From Clostridiales bacterium (GTDB lineage: Bacteria > Bacillota > Desulfitobacteriia > Desulfitobacteriales > Desulfitobacteriaceae), in assembly GCA_027357125.1 (NCBI GenBank), contig DAHVVW010000091.1, positions 1-7,660 on the forward strand: a stretch of 7,660 nucleotides of DNA, read 5' to 3'. Positions 6,592 through 7,660 of the stretch are shown here, piece after piece. The notes below the pieces were generated by a model. That model saw only the letters and a program-made list of their open reading frames with translations. It was not told the origin of the DNA and did not search any database. Made by a program: the position numbers and the translations under genes. How positions within the stretch are numbered: the first letter of the stretch is position 1; each line of letters starts with the position of its first letter.

Positions 6592-6621
6592 TAATTCTCC
6601 AATTTTTTTATTTATTCCTGC
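6592..6621 (-). promoter_or_regulatory. Predicted sigma-H (Spo0H) promoter for the phosphatase operon
   Basis: On the minus strand GCAGGAATA (6621-6613) matches the -35 consensus RnAGGAwWW at every position. After a 12-base spacer, GGAGAATTA (6600-6592) matches the -10 consensus RnnGAATww at every position. Transcription would begin near 6586, placing the SD at 6572-6568 and the ATG at 6557 in a short leader. The surroundings are AT-rich, which raises the chance of a coincidental match. Confidence 0.55.
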
Positions 6622-6724
6622 AAGTTTTTGACTCCTCTTTGATTTATTATGACGTTTTTTTTATAACTCTTTCCCAGCATTCAAGACCACCCGTGCCAGC
6701 TTACCCCATGAAAAATTCCCCTTT

Positions 6725-6753
6725 TACTTGGATACTACTGTTTCAGCCAAGTA
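6725..6753. repeat. 7-bp inverted repeat in the divergent intergenic region
   Basis: TACTTGG (6725-6731) and CCAAGTA (6747-6753) are exact inverted repeats separated by 15 bases, 33 bases upstream of the -35 of the MoaD/ThiS promoter. It could be an operator or a small hairpin; no T-run follows on the plus strand. Confidence 0.4.
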
Positions 6754-6785
6754 GAGGAGGAACATAAAATCAAGAAATTTCGTTC

Positions 6786-6814
6786 TAGACTCATTACTGA
6801 ATATTCTGTATAGT
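6786..6814 (+). promoter_or_regulatory. Sigma-A-like promoter of the MoaD/ThiS gene
   Basis: TAGACT (4 of 6 to TTGACA) and TATAGT (5 of 6 to TATAAT) are separated by exactly 17 bases. A second overlapping TATAGT occurs at 6814-6819. The ATG at 6861 is about 40 bases downstream of the expected start site. Confidence 0.6.
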
Positions 6815-6860
6815 ATAGTGTGCACATCCCAACTAAATAAGACTGAGACGGTGAGCAACC

Positions 6861-7091
6861 ATGCGCATTATGCTTCGCTTATACGGTCCGCTGGCTAAGT
6901 ACAGCCGCCAGGAAGGTTTACACGAGCTCAATCTTCCCGCAAGCCTCTCTCTCAACGCCTTAATGGAATTTCTAAATGTTCCCTCTTCTGCTATTGCCTT
7001 CATGGTGGTTAACGGGGTCAAAACAAACACAAACTATCTGCTGCAGGAAAACGATACCGTAAAAGTCTTTCCCTGGGTGGCAGGAGGGTAA
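6861..7091 (+). CDS. MoaD/ThiS-family ubiquitin-like sulfur-carrier protein
   Basis: This is a 76-residue beta-grasp protein ending in Val-Ala-Gly-Gly, the exposed C-terminal diglycine that an E1-like enzyme adenylates and converts to a thiocarboxylate. Other family marks are the N-terminal strand MLRLYGPLAKYS, the loop LMVVNG-like AFMVVNGVKT (about 46-55), and ENDTVKVFPWVAGG (63-76), where the 'ndtv.vfp.vaGG' pattern is classic for MoaD-like proteins. Roles in the family are molybdopterin or tungstopterin dithiolene formation, thiamin thiazole synthesis, or other cytosolic sulfur transfer. The spelling leans to MoaD, but no moaE, moeB, thiG or thiF lies in the window, so the pathway is open. 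The ATG has GGTGAG 5 bases upstream and its own sigma-A-like promoter, and the gene is divergent from the phosphatase operon. No terminator is evident before the next small gene, so read-through is possible. Confidence 0.88.
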   Translation: MRIMLRLYGPLAKYSRQEGLHELNLPASLSLNALMEFLNVPSSAIAFMVVNGVKTNTNYLLQENDTVKVFPWVAGG

Positions 7092-7174
7092 ACGTGTGTT
7101 TTACAAGAATTAGTTAGATCAAGCTACGAACTCTATTTTAACTACATATACTTCTAATAAGACCAATTATATCC

Positions 7175-7181
7175 AAGGAGG
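7175..7181 (+). promoter_or_regulatory. Strong ribosome binding site of the 50-residue peptide gene
   Basis: AAGGAGG followed by GA, 8 bases from the ATG at 7190, is nearly full complementarity to the 16S rRNA 3' end. It is the main argument that this short frame is translated. Confidence 0.7.
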
Positions 7182-7189
7182 AGAAGCGT

Positions 7190-7342
7190 ATGCATCTAAT
7201 GATGCCCTGGTGCGGTAGCCATTTACGGAGATATTATATCTGCCCGATACCGTGTTTTGTTCACTATCCAATGCCCCAACCCGCACGCCGGTATCCCGAA
7301 CCATTGCCTACGGCAGAATTGCCCGTACACGGATTGGGCTAA
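7190..7342 (+). CDS. Unrecognised 50-residue peptide, Pro/Arg/Cys/aromatic-rich
   Basis: I do not recognise a family. The frame runs from an ATG preceded by AAGGAGG (7175-7181) at 8 bases, among the strongest SD sites in the window, to a TAA at 7340. The peptide is rich in proline, with three cysteines (WCG, ICP, PCF), four histidines and four arginines (including RR twice). It has no hydrophobic segment long enough to cross a membrane, and the C-terminal half is proline-rich (PMPQPARRYPEPLP). Cys/His content could allow metal binding or disulfides, but no known motif is met. It lies 98 bases after the MoaD/ThiS stop, with no clear sigma-A promoter of its own, and a strong hairpin follows 35 bases after its stop, so gene and hairpin look like a unit. 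Coding status rests on the SD and layout. Confidence 0.55.
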   Translation: MHLMMPWCGSHLRRYYICPIPCFVHYPMPQPARRYPEPLPTAELPVHGLG

Positions 7343-7377
7343 ATTTCATTTAATAATTCTCCAAGCTAAATCTTTAC

Positions 7378-7411
7378 AGGGGCTGCCAAAAATAAAATCT
7401 TGGTAGCCCCT
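7378..7411 (+). terminator. Strong hairpin after the 50-residue peptide gene
   Basis: AGGGGCTGCCAA (7378-7389) pairs with TTGGTAGCCCCT (7400-7411): 12 continuous pairs with one G-U and a 10-base A-rich loop. It begins 35 bases after the stop codon. The following bases (AATGTAGTGTTATTTTC) lack a proper T-run, so termination efficiency is uncertain, but position and stability favour a 3'-end role. Confidence 0.5.
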
Positions 7412-7428
7412 AATGTAGTGTTATTTTC

Positions 7429-7477
7429 CCGGGTGCCCAGGGCAATGGCGGTCTTGGGTAAGGTTGGGACAGCCCGG
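7429..7477 (+). ncRNA. Candidate structured leader RNA (three-way junction)
   Basis: The GC-rich stretch can fold with an outer stem CCGGG/CCCGG (7429-7433 with 7473-7477), a small stem TGCC/GGCA (7434-7437 with 7441-7444), and a third stem GTCTTGG/TTGGGAC (7451-7457 with 7464-7470, several G-U pairs). It stands out from its AT-rich surroundings and lies about 100 bases before the next gene. I matched it to no riboswitch class I could recall. It may be coincidence. Confidence 0.2.
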
Positions 7478-7579
7478 ATAAACACCTTATTAATGCACGC
7501 TCTTTGACTTAGTAGCATAACCTATATCAGACAACCCTCTCTCATTCCTATGCTAAAACGTCAAGGGGGGGTGTCATAG

Positions 7580-7660
7580 ATGGCTGATGGTTTGGATTGG
7601 GGATGGTTTGGTCACCATTTTCGCTGCCTGATATTCGCCATTATCGTGTTCATTATTTGC
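7580..7660 (+). CDS. Start of a small membrane peptide gene, cut by the window edge
   Basis: A frame opens at the ATG at 7580, preceded by AAGGGGGGG (7563-7571) at about 8 bases, and is still open at the last base, giving 27 residues. The start MADGLDWGWFGHHFR is aromatic and glycine-rich, followed by an uncharged hydrophobic stretch (CLIFAIIVFIIC) that is likely the beginning of a membrane helix. Short proteins of this build (Gly/Trp/Phe N terminus, then Ile/Val/Phe/Leu helix) are frequent in spore-forming Firmicutes, such as the YjcZ type, but the match is only in general character. No good sigma-A promoter is seen in the 168 bases upstream. The C terminus and full length are unknown. Confidence 0.55.
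   Translation, partial: MADGLDWGWFGHHFRCLIFAIIVFIIC

Larger units (their letters stand above)
6558..6860. other. Divergent intergenic region between phosphatase operon and MoaD/ThiS gene
   Basis: About 300 AT-rich bases hold a sigma-H-like promoter facing left (6592-6621), a 7-bp inverted repeat (6725-6753) and a sigma-A-like promoter facing right (6786-6814). Between about 6625 and 6720 I see no gene or other clear element on either strand. Confidence 0.6.

Noticed and set aside
6701..6730. Minus-strand AAAAGGGG with ATG GGG TAA, a two-codon frame upstream of the phosphatase operon
   Set aside because: It is too short to support; it lies well upstream of the predicted transcript start and is expected by chance in AT-rich DNA.
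6833..7030. 65-codon minus-strand frame opposite the MoaD/ThiS gene
   Set aside because: The plus-strand frame has family motifs, a diglycine end, an SD and a promoter; the opposite frame has none of these.
7120..7155. CATATACTT as a sigma-E/sigma-K-type -10 for the 50-residue peptide gene
   Set aside because: No matching -35 element at an acceptable spacing.
7370..7509. 46-codon plus-strand open frame ending ...GTARINTLLMHAL
   Set aside because: Its only ATGs are late and lack an SD, it runs through the terminator-like hairpin, and I recognise no family. It is probably chance.
7508..7535. TTGACT followed by TATATC as a promoter for the membrane peptide gene
   Set aside because: The spacer is only about 13 bases, too short for sigma-A.

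Overview
The window looks like chromosome of a spore-forming, anaerobic Gram-positive bacterium (Bacillota, Clostridia). The Peptococcaceae, for example Desulfitobacterium or Desulfosporosinus, are my best guess. This rests on strong purine-rich Shine-Dalgarno (SD) sites, TTG as a start codon, a SpoIIE/RsbW/SpoIIAA-type partner-switch set, a sigma-H-like promoter and small orphan peptides. The genus is inference; no RNA gene or species marker is present.

Right to left on the minus strand, 6557 to 2344 is a tight five-gene cluster. It encodes a two-PAS PP2C phosphatase (RsbU/SpoIIE type), a GHKL anti-sigma-factor-type kinase (RsbW/SpoIIAB type), a methyl-accepting chemotaxis protein (MCP) with a C-terminal zinc-binding CZB domain and almost no extracytoplasmic region, a STAS anti-anti-sigma protein, and a 4-oxalocrotonate tautomerase-like protein. 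The enzymes of a complete phospho-switch are present, but no sigma factor or other output protein is. A sequence matching the sigma-H consensus lies just upstream of the phosphatase gene. The likely logic is that PAS input activates the phosphatase, which dephosphorylates the STAS protein, which then titrates the kinase. The MCP sits in the middle of the set and may give a second, metal- or redox-linked input or be an output.

A second minus-strand cluster (2153 to 75) encodes an O6-alkylguanine-DNA methyltransferase, a D-threonine aldolase/D-serine dehydratase-like PLP enzyme whose TTG start is one base after the previous stop, and a VOC/glyoxalase-family protein. The 190-base gap before it (2154-2343) holds a stable hairpin and an 18-bp near-palindrome overlapping a weak promoter candidate.

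The divergent gap 6558-6860 holds the sigma-H-like promoter (minus), a 7-bp inverted repeat and a sigma-A-like promoter (plus). The plus strand then carries a MoaD/ThiS-like sulfur-carrier protein ending in Gly-Gly, an unrecognised 50-residue peptide gene with a very strong SD followed by a hairpin, a GC-rich stretch that can fold into a three-way junction, and the start of a small membrane peptide gene cut off by the window edge. No insertion sequences, tRNAs, rRNAs or CRISPR arrays were seen.
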